Below are positions 38,308 to 45,955 of a DNA stretch of 64,000 bases, piece by piece; position 1 is the first letter of the stretch; the number at the start of each line of letters is the position of its first letter. The notes beneath the pieces are model-generated. The model did no database searches, had not been told where the DNA came from, and worked only from the letters and a program-made list of their open reading frames with translations. The position numbers and the translations under genes were made by a program. The stretch is taken from contig NZ_VKAC01000006.1 in NCBI RefSeq assembly GCF_008041935.1, positions 186,001 to 250,000 of the forward strand. The letters run 5' to 3'. Origin of the DNA: Quadrisphaera setariae. GTDB taxonomy: Bacteria; Actinomycetota; Actinomycetes; Actinomycetales; Quadrisphaeraceae.

Positions 38308-38763
38308 GTGCTGGTCACCAACCACGTCCTGGCGGGAGCCGTGCTCGGGGCCGGTCCGCTCGCGGAGCGGCCCGTGCAGGCCTTCGCCACGGGGGTGGTG
38401 TCGCACTTCGTGCTGGACCAGGTGCCGCACTGGGGTGACGACCGGCGCTGGATGTTCCTCGTCACCGCCGTCTGCGACGGGCTGGCGGGCCTGACCGCCA
38501 TCGGGCTGGTGGCGCGCGCCAGCCGCCGCCAGCGGCCCGCGGTGCTGCTGTCCACCCTGGCGGGCATGGCCGGCGGGGCGTTCCCCGACCTCGACAAGCC
38601 GAGCGAGCTGTTCTTCGGCCGCTCGCCGTTCCCGGCGCGCTGGGACGCCTTCCACGCGCGCATCCAGCGCGAGAGCCCGCGGCGCATGCCGCAGGAGGTG
38701 GTGGTCGCGGCGGGGCTGGGCGCCCTGGTGGCGCTGCTGCTGCGCGGCTCCCGACGCGACTGA
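38308..38763 (+). CDS. Small membrane protein, metal-dependent hydrolase-like
   Basis: This 151-residue protein has three or four hydrophobic segments and the pattern of YdjM/DUF457-like membrane-bound hydrolases: an early His in NHVLAGAVLG, then SHFVLDQVPHWGDD, and GGAFPDLDKPSE. The conserved His/Asp residues suggest a metal site, as inference. GTG 38308 follows a possible -10 (CATGCT) by seven bases, so it may be leaderless. Confidence 0.65.
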   Translation: MLVTNHVLAGAVLGAGPLAERPVQAFATGVVSHFVLDQVPHWGDDRRWMFLVTAVCDGLAGLTAIGLVARASRRQRPAVLLSTLAGMAGGAFPDLDKPSELFFGRSPFPARWDAFHARIQRESPRRMPQEVVVAAGLGALVALLLRGSRRD

Positions 38764-38810
38764 GCGCCGCCCTCCCCGGTCGGGACGACGGCGCTCAGCA
38801 GGTGGGGCGG

Positions 38811-39371
38811 TCAGTGGCCGTGCGACACCTCGGCCGCGGCGGCCGCGCGCTCGGGGCTGCCGGGCTGGGTCGACTCCAGGAGGCGCTGCATGTGCGCCAG
38901 CGAGCGCGAGACCTGCGACCGCAGCGACGGACCGCCCACGAGGGGCAGGTGCGCCGCGGCGTGCTCGGCGGTGCTGCGAGCGCCGCCGGACTCCGGAGCG
39001 ACGCGCAGGGTCAGCTCGGTGTGGTGGGCGCCGGGGAGGGCGTGGACCTCGGCCTCGAAGTGGCCGGTGCCCTCGACGTCCCACTCGAGGCGGTCCATGA
39101 CGGCGCCCTCGCGGCCGCCGGTGAGACCGGGCAGGCCGCCGTGGTCGTGCAGGTGCTGGGCGACCTCGCCGGCGGGCCGCGCGATGGAGACGGTCTGCAC
39201 CACGGTCCACTCCGGACCGGCCTCACCGACCCGACCGATCGGCGTGGTGGGGCGCTCCGCGCTGGTCCCGGTGCCCGAGGAGCGGCGGGAGCGCAGGAGC
39301 AGCCACGCGGAGACGCCGGCCAGGCCGGCGAACAGCACGAGGGGGAGGGAGGTGCGCCGATCGGTGTCCAC
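38811..39371 (-). CDS. Membrane-anchored SRPBCC-family protein
   Basis: The 186-residue protein starts with a single transmembrane helix (LPLVLFAGLAGVSAWLLL, about residues 9-26), followed by a polyketide cyclase/START-like (SRPBCC) domain: VSIARPAGEVAQHLHD, WDVEGTGHFEAEVHALPGA, and a C-terminal amphipathic helix with SLAHMQRLLE. The ligand is unknown. GTG 39371 is preferred to a longer start in Arg/His-rich sequence. Confidence 0.75.
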   Translation of the reverse strand: MDTDRRTSLPLVLFAGLAGVSAWLLLRSRRSSGTGTSAERPTTPIGRVGEAGPEWTVVQTVSIARPAGEVAQHLHDHGGLPGLTGGREGAVMDRLEWDVEGTGHFEAEVHALPGAHHTELTLRVAPESGGARSTAEHAAAHLPLVGGPSLRSQVSRSLAHMQRLLESTQPGSPERAAAAAEVSHGH

Positions 39372-39592
39372 GGCCCGATGATGGCGCGGCGGGAGGTCGG
39401 GGGCCACTGCGCGTGATCAGCACCGTCCGGTCGGCCCGCGCCCGGACGGTCCGCGCCCGCTCGGCCCAGCACCGGCTCAAGGCCGGGGCCCTCCCGACCG
39501 ACCGACCGCCGGCCACCCGTCAGCCCGTCAGCCCGTCAGCCCGTAGCCGTGATCCAGGTGCTGCCCCCTCGCAGCGGTGGCACGTTCGTGGC
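39372..39592. other. 220-base gap with inverted and tandem repeats
   Basis: This gap contains an isolated GTGATCAG motif near 39412, a 9-bp inverted repeat (ACCGTCCGG at 39422-39430 with CCGGACGGT at 39442-39450), and an 8-bp tandem repeat at 39517-39546. It must also hold the promoter of the small acidic protein. No coding frame is convincing. Confidence 0.5.
39517..39546 (+). repeat. 8-bp tandem repeat (CCGTCAGC)
   Basis: Three perfect copies of the octamer CCGTCAGC plus a fourth diverged copy (CCGTAGCC) stand in tandem 47 bases upstream of the small acidic protein. Just before it is a CGAC tetranucleotide run (39495-39508). Slippage-prone tandem repeats upstream of a gene can vary in number. 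Confidence 0.75.
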
Positions 39593-39784
39593 ATGAGCGA
39601 GCAGAGCGCGGACCAGCAGCCCGACCCCGACGCGGACCCGGCCAACCTCCCGTCGCCGCCGGACACCTCGGGCACCCCGCCGAAGGACGTCTCCGACACC
39701 GCCTCCGTCCAGGACGACCCGGAAGACCGTGACGACCCCGACGCCGACCCGGACAACCTCGGCTCCTCCCGCCGGCACGTCTGA
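39593..39784 (+). CDS. Small acidic hypothetical protein
   Basis: This 63-residue, very acidic, Pro/Asp-rich protein is probably disordered. It contains an internal duplication: DPDADPANLPS near residue 11 and DPDADPDNLGS near residue 49. No family is recognised. ATG 39593 has no strong Shine-Dalgarno. The clean start and repeated motif support a real gene, but the evidence is modest. Confidence 0.5.
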   Translation: MSEQSADQQPDPDADPANLPSPPDTSGTPPKDVSDTASVQDDPEDRDDPDADPDNLGSSRRHV

Positions 39785-39849
39785 CCAGCGCCCCCGGGCG
39801 GCGGCCCGGTGCGGGCCGCGCCGAGGGCGCTGACCGGCAGGATGGGCCG

Positions 39850-40245
39850 GTGGCCGACCTCGACTACGCCCTCCTCGCCGACTACGCCCGCGTCGACGCC
39901 GACGGCACGCTGACGGCCGTCGGCGCCCACCGCGCCGTCATCGCCGTCCCGCAGCTGCCCGCCCAGCAGGTGCTCGCCGCCGCGGGACGGCTGTGGATGG
40001 GCCGCCGCGAGCCCGCGGCGTGGCTCGAGCTCTCGGCCCGCACGCCGGAGGGCGACGTGGGCACCATCTCGGCCTGGGAGGTCCAGCCCGGCCTGGAGCA
40101 GGGGGAGGCGCAGGGCCGGGTGTCGGCCTGCTTCGCCGTGGCCGTGGTGGCCCCGCTCAGCAGCACCGGTCCTCATGCGCTCGTGCTGTCGGTCAACGAC
40201 GTGGTGGTGGCCGAGCTGCCGTTCGGCGTCGTCGTCGAGGTCTGA
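39850..40245 (+). CDS. DUF6941-like protein
   Basis: This 131-residue protein begins ADLDYALLADYARVDADGTLTAVGAHRAV, split here as two blocks, matching the N-terminus of the DUF6941 family. It continues as a beta-sandwich-like domain with SVNDVVVAELPFGVVV at the end. The function is unknown. The start at GTG 39850 is clear from the conserved first residues. Confidence 0.65.
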   Translation: MADLDYALLADYARVDADGTLTAVGAHRAVIAVPQLPAQQVLAAAGRLWMGRREPAAWLELSARTPEGDVGTISAWEVQPGLEQGEAQGRVSACFAVAVVAPLSSTGPHALVLSVNDVVVAELPFGVVVEV

Positions 40246-40293
40246 CCCGAGGTCGGGCAGGAGGTCGGCGCGACCCGCGCCCACAACCCCGCT

Positions 40294-40309
40294 TGCGGGA
40301 AAACCCGCA
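40294..40309. repeat. Short hairpin TGCGGG-AAAA-CCCGCA
   Basis: A perfect 6-bp stem with an AAAA tetraloop, 48 bases after the DUF6941-like gene and 33 before the recombinase start. It could be a small terminator or an operator. Confidence 0.45.
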
Positions 40310-40329
40310 CGTCGGCCGGAGCCGCGGTC

Positions 40330-40335
40330 TAGCGT
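40330..40335 (+). promoter_or_regulatory. Candidate -10 of leaderless recombinase gene
   Basis: TAGCGT, seven bases, then GTG 40343: the same leaderless layout as purL, purS and the beta-glucosidase. No Shine-Dalgarno lies before the GTG. Confidence 0.35.
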
Positions 40336-40342
40336 CACCGAC

Positions 40343-41629
40343 GTGGGACGACCCGCCCTGGCGACAGGGGCTGCAGGCCTGGTGAGCACGCACGTCGAGA
40401 CCCTCGACCCGCTCACCGGGCGGTGGGTGCGCGCCGCGAGCGCGAACGGCATGGGGCGCAGCCGGTGGGTCGCCCGGTGCCGCGTGCCCGGCGCCGACGG
40501 CGAGCACCGCCAGGTGCGCGCCACCGGCGCGACGCGACGCGAGGCCGAGGCGGCCCTGGCCGACAACCTGGCCCGCCGGGCCCGTGCGGAGGCCGCTGCG
40601 GCCGCCGCTGCGGACGACCGCGTGACCACCGTCGCCGACACCGCGGCCACCTGGCTGGCGGTGCTGGAGGCGACCGGGGCGCGTCCGGGCACCCGCGACC
40701 TGTACCGCCGCTCCGTGGTGGCGCACCTGGTGCCCCGCCTGGGCATGCTCAAGGTGAGGCACCTGTCGGCGTCGGTGGCCGAGCGCTGGCTGGCCGAGGT
40801 GGCGGACAGGTCCGGCCCCGCGGCGGTCCGCACGGCCCGCAACTGCCTGCGCGGCGTGGTGGACGTGGCGCTGGCCAAGGGCGTGCTCGACTCCGACCCC
40901 CTGCACGGCGTGCAGCTGCCCGTGACGGCGGCGCCGGCCGCCGCACCGGTCCTGACGGTGGCGGAGGCCGCGCACCTGCTCGTGGTCGCCGCTGCCGACG
41001 CTGACGCGGTGCGCCACGGCCTGGCCGACCTGGTGGCGGTGCTGCTCGGCACGGGCGCCCGCCTCGGTGAGGCGCTGGCGCTGCGCTGGGCCGACGTCGA
41101 CGTCACCCCGGGAGCGGCCCGCGTGCGCGTCGCCGCGCGCCTGGACCGGGCCTCGGGGCGCTCCACGGAGGTGCGCCGCACCGCGGACGAGCGCCTCGTG
41201 CCCATCACCGACTCCCTCGCGGCGCTGCTGCGGGCGCGCCGCCAGCGGCCCAGCGCCGACGTCGGCGAGGCGGCGCTGGTCTTCCCGACCTCCCGCGGCA
41301 CCGCGGCGGACCCCGCTGCCACCACCCGCCGCCTGCGCGCCCTCTTCGACGCCGCCGGCCTGCCCGACGTCACCTCCCACGCGCTGCGCGCCACCCGCGC
41401 CCAGCGCCTGCTCGACGCCGGTGCGGAGCCCGCCGAGGTGGCCCGCCTGCTGGGGACCTCCCGGCTGCGCGCCGGGGAGGTCCACACCACCGGTGCGGTG
41501 CCCGCGGTGGCGCCGGCCGCGCTGATCCCGCGCCAGCGCCACACCGAGGCGCCGGCGCAGGCTCAGGACGCCGAGGTGGACCTCACCTCGTCGGCTGGCT
41601 TCGCGGACGCGGGCGCGTCCAGCCGGTAG
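40343..41629 (+). CDS. Tyrosine recombinase-like protein lacking catalytic residues
   Basis: The 428-residue protein has the domain order of phage-type integrases: an arm-binding-like N-terminus, a core-binding SAM-like domain (about 95-190) and a catalytic-like domain (about 205-385). The first catalytic Arg is present (GTGARLGEALALRWADVD, R240) and an HxxR is present (SHALRATRAQRLL, H346/R349). The expected LGH is LGT (T372), the beta-hairpin Lys appears to be Arg, and no Tyr occurs after residue 121. It is therefore probably inactive as a recombinase. It is not next to a tRNA and overlaps the convergent ctpC gene by 67 bases. Confidence 0.8.
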   Translation: MGRPALATGAAGLVSTHVETLDPLTGRWVRAASANGMGRSRWVARCRVPGADGEHRQVRATGATRREAEAALADNLARRARAEAAAAAAADDRVTTVADTAATWLAVLEATGARPGTRDLYRRSVVAHLVPRLGMLKVRHLSASVAERWLAEVADRSGPAAVRTARNCLRGVVDVALAKGVLDSDPLHGVQLPVTAAPAAAPVLTVAEAAHLLVVAAADADAVRHGLADLVAVLLGTGARLGEALALRWADVDVTPGAARVRVAARLDRASGRSTEVRRTADERLVPITDSLAALLRARRQRPSADVGEAALVFPTSRGTAADPAATTRRLRALFDAAGLPDVTSHALRATRAQRLLDAGAEPAEVARLLGTSRLRAGEVHTTGAVPAVAPAALIPRQRHTEAPAQAQDAEVDLTSSAGFADAGASSR

Positions 41630-43878
41630 CGCACGAGCCGCGCCGAGTTCACCGCCACGAACACCGACGAGGCGTTGTGCGCGACGGCGGCCAGCACCGG
41701 TGACAGCGCGCCCGCCGCGCCGAGCGCCAGCCCCACGCCGTTGACGGCGATCGAGGCGCCGTAGTTCTGGCGGATGAGGCGCAGCGTGCGGTCACCGAGG
41801 TCGCGCAGGTGCAGCAGCCGGCGCAGGTCGTCGCCGACCAGCGCGACGTCGGCGGTCTCCACCGCGACGTCGGTGCCGGACAGGCCCATGGCGATCCCGA
41901 GGTCGGCCAGGGCCAGCGCGGGGGCGTCGTTGGTGCCGTCCCCGACGACGGCGACGACGTGCCCGGCCGCCTGGAGCTCGCGCACGACGTCCTGCTTCTC
42001 GTCGGGCATGACCTGGGAGCGGAACTCGGTGATCCCCAGCTCCGCCGCCACGGCGGCGGCGGTGGCGGGATGGTCTCCGGTGAGCATGACGATGCGCCGC
42101 ACGCCGGAGGCGCGCAGGGTGTCGAGCACCTCGCGGGCCTCGGGGCGCACCTGGTCGCGCAGGCTCACCAGGCCGGTGAGGACGCCGTCGACGGCGAGCA
42201 GCAGCGGCGTCTCGGCCTGCGCCTGGAGCCGGTCCACCCAGTCCCGCGCGCGCTCGTCCACCTCGACGCCCTCGCGGTCCATGAGCCCGGGGCTGCCGAC
42301 CAGCAGCACGCGGCCGTTCGCCATGACGCGCATGCCGAGCCCGAGGATCGCCTCGCACTCCTCGTGCGTGGGGATGACGAGGTGGCGCTCCTCGGTGGAG
42401 CGGATGACGGCCTGGGCCAGCGGGTGCTTGGAGTGCACCTCGGAGTTGGCGGCCTCGGTGAGCACCTGCTCCGGCGTCCAGTCCTTGCGGAACGAGAGCA
42501 CGTTGGTGACCACAGGGCGGCCCTGCGTCAGGGTGCCCGTCTTGTCGAAGACGAAGGCGTCGACGCGGCCGGCGGCCTCCAGGTGGGAGCCGCCCTTCAT
42601 GAGGATGCCGCGGCGCGCGCCGTTGCCGATCGCGGCGCTGATGGCGGTCGGGGTGGCGAGCCCGACCGCGCAGGGGCAGGCGATGAGCAGCATGGTCATG
42701 GCGCGGCGCACGTCGCGGGTGACCACGAGCACGCCGAGCGCCAGCGCGAAGGAGGCGGGCACGAAGCGGCGGCTGAACGCGTCGCCGACGGTCTGCACGG
42801 GGGCGCGGTCGGCCTGGGCGTTCTCGACCCGGGCGATGATGCGGCCCACGGCCGTGTCGGAGCCCGTGGCGGTGGCGCGCACCACGAGGCGCCCGCGCAG
42901 CACCACGCTGCCGGCGAGCACGGGGTCGCCCACCGCGCGCTGCACCGGGAGGTTCTCACCGGTCAGGGCGGCCTGGTCGACCACGGCCTCGCCCTCGACC
43001 ACCTCGCCGTCCACAGCGAGGGTCGACTGGTCGTGGGCGACGACGAGGTCGCCGACGCGCAGCTCCTCGAGGGGCACCTTCACCTCGACGGTGCTGCGCA
43101 GCACCTCCCCCTTCACCACCTCCGTGACCTCGCGCTGCACCCACGCCTCGGTCTGGGCGCCGGTGAGGAGGTCGGCGATGGCGCGGCGGGTGCGCCGCAG
43201 CGTGAGGTCCTGCAGGTACTCGCCGATGTTGAGCAGCCACAGCACGGTGAGGGCCACGACGTTCTCGCGCAGCAGCAGGCTCGCGATGGTGGCGGCGGTG
43301 ACGAGGACGTCGGTGCCGAGGCCCTTGCCGGAGCCGATGGACCGCAGCGCGCCCCGCAGGAAGGGGTAGCCGGAGAAGATCGTCACGCCGGTGGCGATCG
43401 TGCGGGAGGTCGGGCCGAGCAGCGGCGGCCTGCCGAAGGCGTACCGGCGCAGGCCGAGCAGCGCCAGGGCCGCCCCGCCCACGATGATCCGCGCGACCTC
43501 GCCGTTGCCGACGTCGGCCGAGCGCGGCGTGCGCGAGGCGACGGTCCCCGCGTCGACCCGGGCGGCCGAGGCGACAGCGGCGCGCAGCGCCTCCAGGGCG
43601 GTCCGGTCGCGGTCGCAGTGGACGACGACGGCGCCGGTCACGGGGTGGGCGCGCACGAGGTGCACGCCGTCGAGGTCGTCGAGGGCGTCCTCGGCGGCGA
43701 CCGCGCGGGCCGGGTGGCCGCGCAGCCAGTCCGCCTGGAGGCGCACGCGCCCACCGGCGTCGGCGACCACCCTGACGGCGGCGACCCCGGCACCGCCGGG
43801 ACCTCCGGCGACGTCGGGCCCGGCTCCGGTGGAGGAGCTGGTCGCTGCGGTCGACGGGGTGGCGGGTCCGGGGGTCAC
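41563..43878 (-). CDS. ctpC: P1B-type heavy-metal-exporting ATPase, CtpC-like
   Basis: The 771-residue metal pump has CPCAVGLATPTA in TM6, the phosphorylation site FDKTGTLTQG, TGEN, GDGTNDAPAL, and the C-terminal HNASSVFVAVNSARL. The last motif is characteristic of mycobacterial CtpC, associated with Zn/Mn export and PacL1. The N-terminal 100 residues hold a degenerate heavy-metal domain without a CXXC. The upstream pacL-like gene supports the assignment. Substrate Zn is inferred from the pair. Confidence 0.88.
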   Translation of the reverse strand: MTPGPATPSTAATSSSTGAGPDVAGGPGGAGVAAVRVVADAGGRVRLQADWLRGHPARAVAAEDALDDLDGVHLVRAHPVTGAVVVHCDRDRTALEALRAAVASAARVDAGTVASRTPRSADVGNGEVARIIVGGAALALLGLRRYAFGRPPLLGPTSRTIATGVTIFSGYPFLRGALRSIGSGKGLGTDVLVTAATIASLLLRENVVALTVLWLLNIGEYLQDLTLRRTRRAIADLLTGAQTEAWVQREVTEVVKGEVLRSTVEVKVPLEELRVGDLVVAHDQSTLAVDGEVVEGEAVVDQAALTGENLPVQRAVGDPVLAGSVVLRGRLVVRATATGSDTAVGRIIARVENAQADRAPVQTVGDAFSRRFVPASFALALGVLVVTRDVRRAMTMLLIACPCAVGLATPTAISAAIGNGARRGILMKGGSHLEAAGRVDAFVFDKTGTLTQGRPVVTNVLSFRKDWTPEQVLTEAANSEVHSKHPLAQAVIRSTEERHLVIPTHEECEAILGLGMRVMANGRVLLVGSPGLMDREGVEVDERARDWVDRLQAQAETPLLLAVDGVLTGLVSLRDQVRPEAREVLDTLRASGVRRIVMLTGDHPATAAAVAAELGITEFRSQVMPDEKQDVVRELQAAGHVVAVVGDGTNDAPALALADLGIAMGLSGTDVAVETADVALVGDDLRRLLHLRDLGDRTLRLIRQNYGASIAVNGVGLALGAAGALSPVLAAVAHNASSVFVAVNSARLVRYRLDAPASAKPADEVRSTSAS

Positions 43879-43947
43879 GCCGGGGCGCTCCTGCTCAGTC
43901 GTCGGGGTGGGGCGTCGGGCTCGGCGGTCAGCGGCGAGCGGTGGTGC

Positions 43948-44244
43948 TCAGTGGTCGTGGTCGTGGCTGTGCTCGGCCGACGGGGTGCGCGGGACGGGCG
44001 CGGGCTCGCCGAGCTCGGCGTGGGCCTGGGCGACGACGTCGCCGGTGCTCAGGCGCAGCTTCTCCACGCCCACCTCGGCGGCGCGCGAGGCGCGGATCCC
44101 GACCTTGGCCGTGGAGACCGCGGTGCGGCGCAGGGCCGCGCCGCCGCGGCCGTCGGAGAGGGCCTTGACGAGCCCGGCGGACGCGGCCGCCGTGAGCAGG
44201 AACCGGCCGAGGGGGGCGACGACAGCGACCACGAGGTCCTCCAT
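43948..44244 (-). CDS. PacL-like (DUF1490) metallochaperone
   Basis: This 98-residue protein has one N-terminal hydrophobic helix (LVVAVVAPLGRFLLTAAASA), a basic middle, and a His/Asp-rich C-terminus (EHSHDHDH). DUF1490 proteins of this plan, named PacL in Mycobacterium tuberculosis, bind zinc through the C-terminal metal-binding motif and stabilise a partner P-type ATPase. It lies 69 bases upstream of the CtpC-like gene, as in mycobacteria. A metal-chaperone role is thus well supported by family and context. Confidence 0.83.
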   Translation of the reverse strand: MEDLVVAVVAPLGRFLLTAAASAGLVKALSDGRGGAALRRTAVSTAKVGIRASRAAEVGVEKLRLSTGDVVAQAHAELGEPAPVPRTPSAEHSHDHDH

Positions 44245-44280
44245 GAGCGTGTGCCAGGGGTGCGCGGGGAGAGCGCCGCA

Positions 44281-44304
44281 ACGATAACGGCTCTCACCAA
44301 GAGC
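44281..44304. promoter_or_regulatory. Candidate metal-regulated operator upstream of PacL
   Basis: An AT-richer segment ACGATAACGG overlaps an inverted repeat GCTCT-N5-AGAGC (44290-44304), about 40-60 bases before the pacL start. The position suits an operator for the pacL-ctpC transcript, and GATAACG is reminiscent of Fur/Zur half-sites. No -35/-10 pair is convincing and no regulator gene is adjacent. Confidence 0.3.
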
Positions 44305-44415
44305 GCACGGTCGCCGCCATGATCCCACGCAGCGGTGCCCGATGGTCATCCCGTCGACGGCCGCTCGTCACCCGGTGGTGGCCGCCCGGAGGGGGGCGCG
44401 GCCCACGCTGCCGGT

Positions 44416-45534
44416 GTGAGGGTCGCGATCGTCACCGACTCGTTCCTGCCCGCGATGAACGGCGTGGTCCGCTCCGTGCTGCGGGTGCTCGAGCACCTGG
44501 AGCGCGAGGGCCACTCCGCCCTCGTCGTGTGCGCCAGCCCGGGCGCCCCGCGCAGCGTGCACGGCGCGATGGTGGTGGACGTCCCCTCGCTGGGGCTGCC
44601 CGGCTACGCGGAGGTGCGCCTGCCGCTGCCGTCCGCCACGCGCCTGCGCGCCGTGCTGGCCGCCTTCGCCCCCGACGTCGTCCACCTCGCCTCGCCGTTC
44701 GGCCTGGGCGGCACCGCGGCGCGCGCCGCGAACGGCCTGGGCCTGCCCGTGGTGGCGGTGTTCCAGACCGACGTCGCGGGCTTCGCCAGCCGCTACCCCC
44801 TCACCGCCAGGATCGGCACCGCCCAGGAGGCGGCGTGGTGGCGCGTGGAGGCCATCCACCGCCGCGCCGAGCTGACGCTGGCCCCCACGGCCTCCGTGGC
44901 CGAGCAGCTGCGCTCGCGCGGGATCCCCCGCACCCGCGTGTGGGCGAGGGGGGTGGACGACCTCTTCGACCCCGCCCGCCGCGACCCCGAGCTGCGCGGC
45001 CGGCTCGCCCCGCACGGCGAGGTGCTGGTCGGCTACGTGGGGCGGCTCGCGCCGGAGAAGCGCCTGGAGGACCTCGCCGTCCTGACCGGGGTACCCGGCA
45101 CGCGGCTCGTGGTGGTGGGGGACGGGCCCTCGCGGGCGCGCCTGCAGACCCTGCTGCCCGACGCCGCCTTCCTCGGCCAGCTCTCCGGGGAGCGGCTCGC
45201 GTCCGCGGTCGCGAGCCTGGACGTCTTCGTGCACACCGGTGAGCACGAGACCTTCTGCCAGGCCGCCCAGGAGGCGCTCGCCAGCGGCGTGCCCGTGGTG
45301 GCCCCCGCCGCGGGAGGCCTGCGCGACCTCGTGGACCCCAGCCGCACGGGCTGGCTGTACGCCCCCGGTGACCTCGCGGGTCTGCGCGCCCACGTGGCCG
45401 ACCTCGCCGGCGACGCCGCCAAGCGCCGCGCCCTCGGCCAGGCGGCCCGCGAGCGCACCCGCGGGCGCACGTGGGGCGCGCTGTGCGCGCAGCTGCTCGA
45501 CCACTACCGCGACGCGCTGTCCGTCACGGTCTGA
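44416..45534 (+). CDS. GT4-family glycosyltransferase
   Basis: A 372-residue GT-B glycosyltransferase beginning RVAIVTDSFLPAMNGVVRSV, the usual start of PimB/MgtA-like mannosyltransferases. GYVGRLAPEKRLEDL, VVVGDGPSRARLQ and the nucleotide-sugar EX7E motif in GEHETFCQAAQEALASGVP are clear. It probably transfers a mannose or glucose to a lipid acceptor in envelope glycolipid synthesis; the acceptor is inferred from relatives. GTG 44416 is divergent from pacL-ctpC. Confidence 0.9.
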   Translation: MRVAIVTDSFLPAMNGVVRSVLRVLEHLEREGHSALVVCASPGAPRSVHGAMVVDVPSLGLPGYAEVRLPLPSATRLRAVLAAFAPDVVHLASPFGLGGTAARAANGLGLPVVAVFQTDVAGFASRYPLTARIGTAQEAAWWRVEAIHRRAELTLAPTASVAEQLRSRGIPRTRVWARGVDDLFDPARRDPELRGRLAPHGEVLVGYVGRLAPEKRLEDLAVLTGVPGTRLVVVGDGPSRARLQTLLPDAAFLGQLSGERLASAVASLDVFVHTGEHETFCQAAQEALASGVPVVAPAAGGLRDLVDPSRTGWLYAPGDLAGLRAHVADLAGDAAKRRALGQAARERTRGRTWGALCAQLLDHYRDALSVTV

Positions 45535-45552
45535 GGAGCGCCTCCGCCCGCG

Positions 45553-45858
45553 TCAGAGGTCGAGCACGTGGTGGGCGCCCATCACCACGAGCATCTGGCG
45601 GGCCGTGCCGTGCAGGCCCTCCAGCCTCAGGCGGTGCGGGCGCACCTGCCGCGACAGGCCGATGAGGAAGCCCAGGCCCGCCGAGTCGACGAAGTCGACG
45701 GCGTGCAGGTCCACCACCCGCACCCCGGCGAGCTGCTCGGGCGCCAGCCGGTGGCCGGCCACGGCGTAGACGTCGATGTCTCCGCTGAGCACCAGGCGGC
45801 CGGCGTCGTCGGGGTCGAGCGCCATGCCCGCTGGCCGGGGCGTCTCGTCAGCGGGCAC
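45553..45858 (-). CDS. STAS-domain anti-sigma factor antagonist
   Basis: This 101-residue protein has a SpoIIAA/RsbV-like STAS fold with VLSGDIDVYAVAGHR and the phosphorylatable Ser in VDFVDSAGLGFLIGLSRQV. Such antagonists bind and release RsbW-type kinases when unphosphorylated. GTG 45858 is chosen to exclude an Arg/Gly-rich upstream frame. A kinase candidate (an HATPase-c protein) lies 10 kb away at 55495; pairing is inferred only. It is convergent with the glycosyltransferase. Confidence 0.87.
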   Translation of the reverse strand: MPADETPRPAGMALDPDDAGRLVLSGDIDVYAVAGHRLAPEQLAGVRVVDLHAVDFVDSAGLGFLIGLSRQVRPHRLRLEGLHGTARQMLVVMGAHHVLDL

Positions 45859-45955
45859 CGGGCCATGCTGGCCCACTCGGCGGCGCCTCGCACAGCCACC
45901 CCCGCCACGGCGCGTCCCGCGGCCCGGCGCCGGGGGCCTGTGCCACGGTGGTCGG

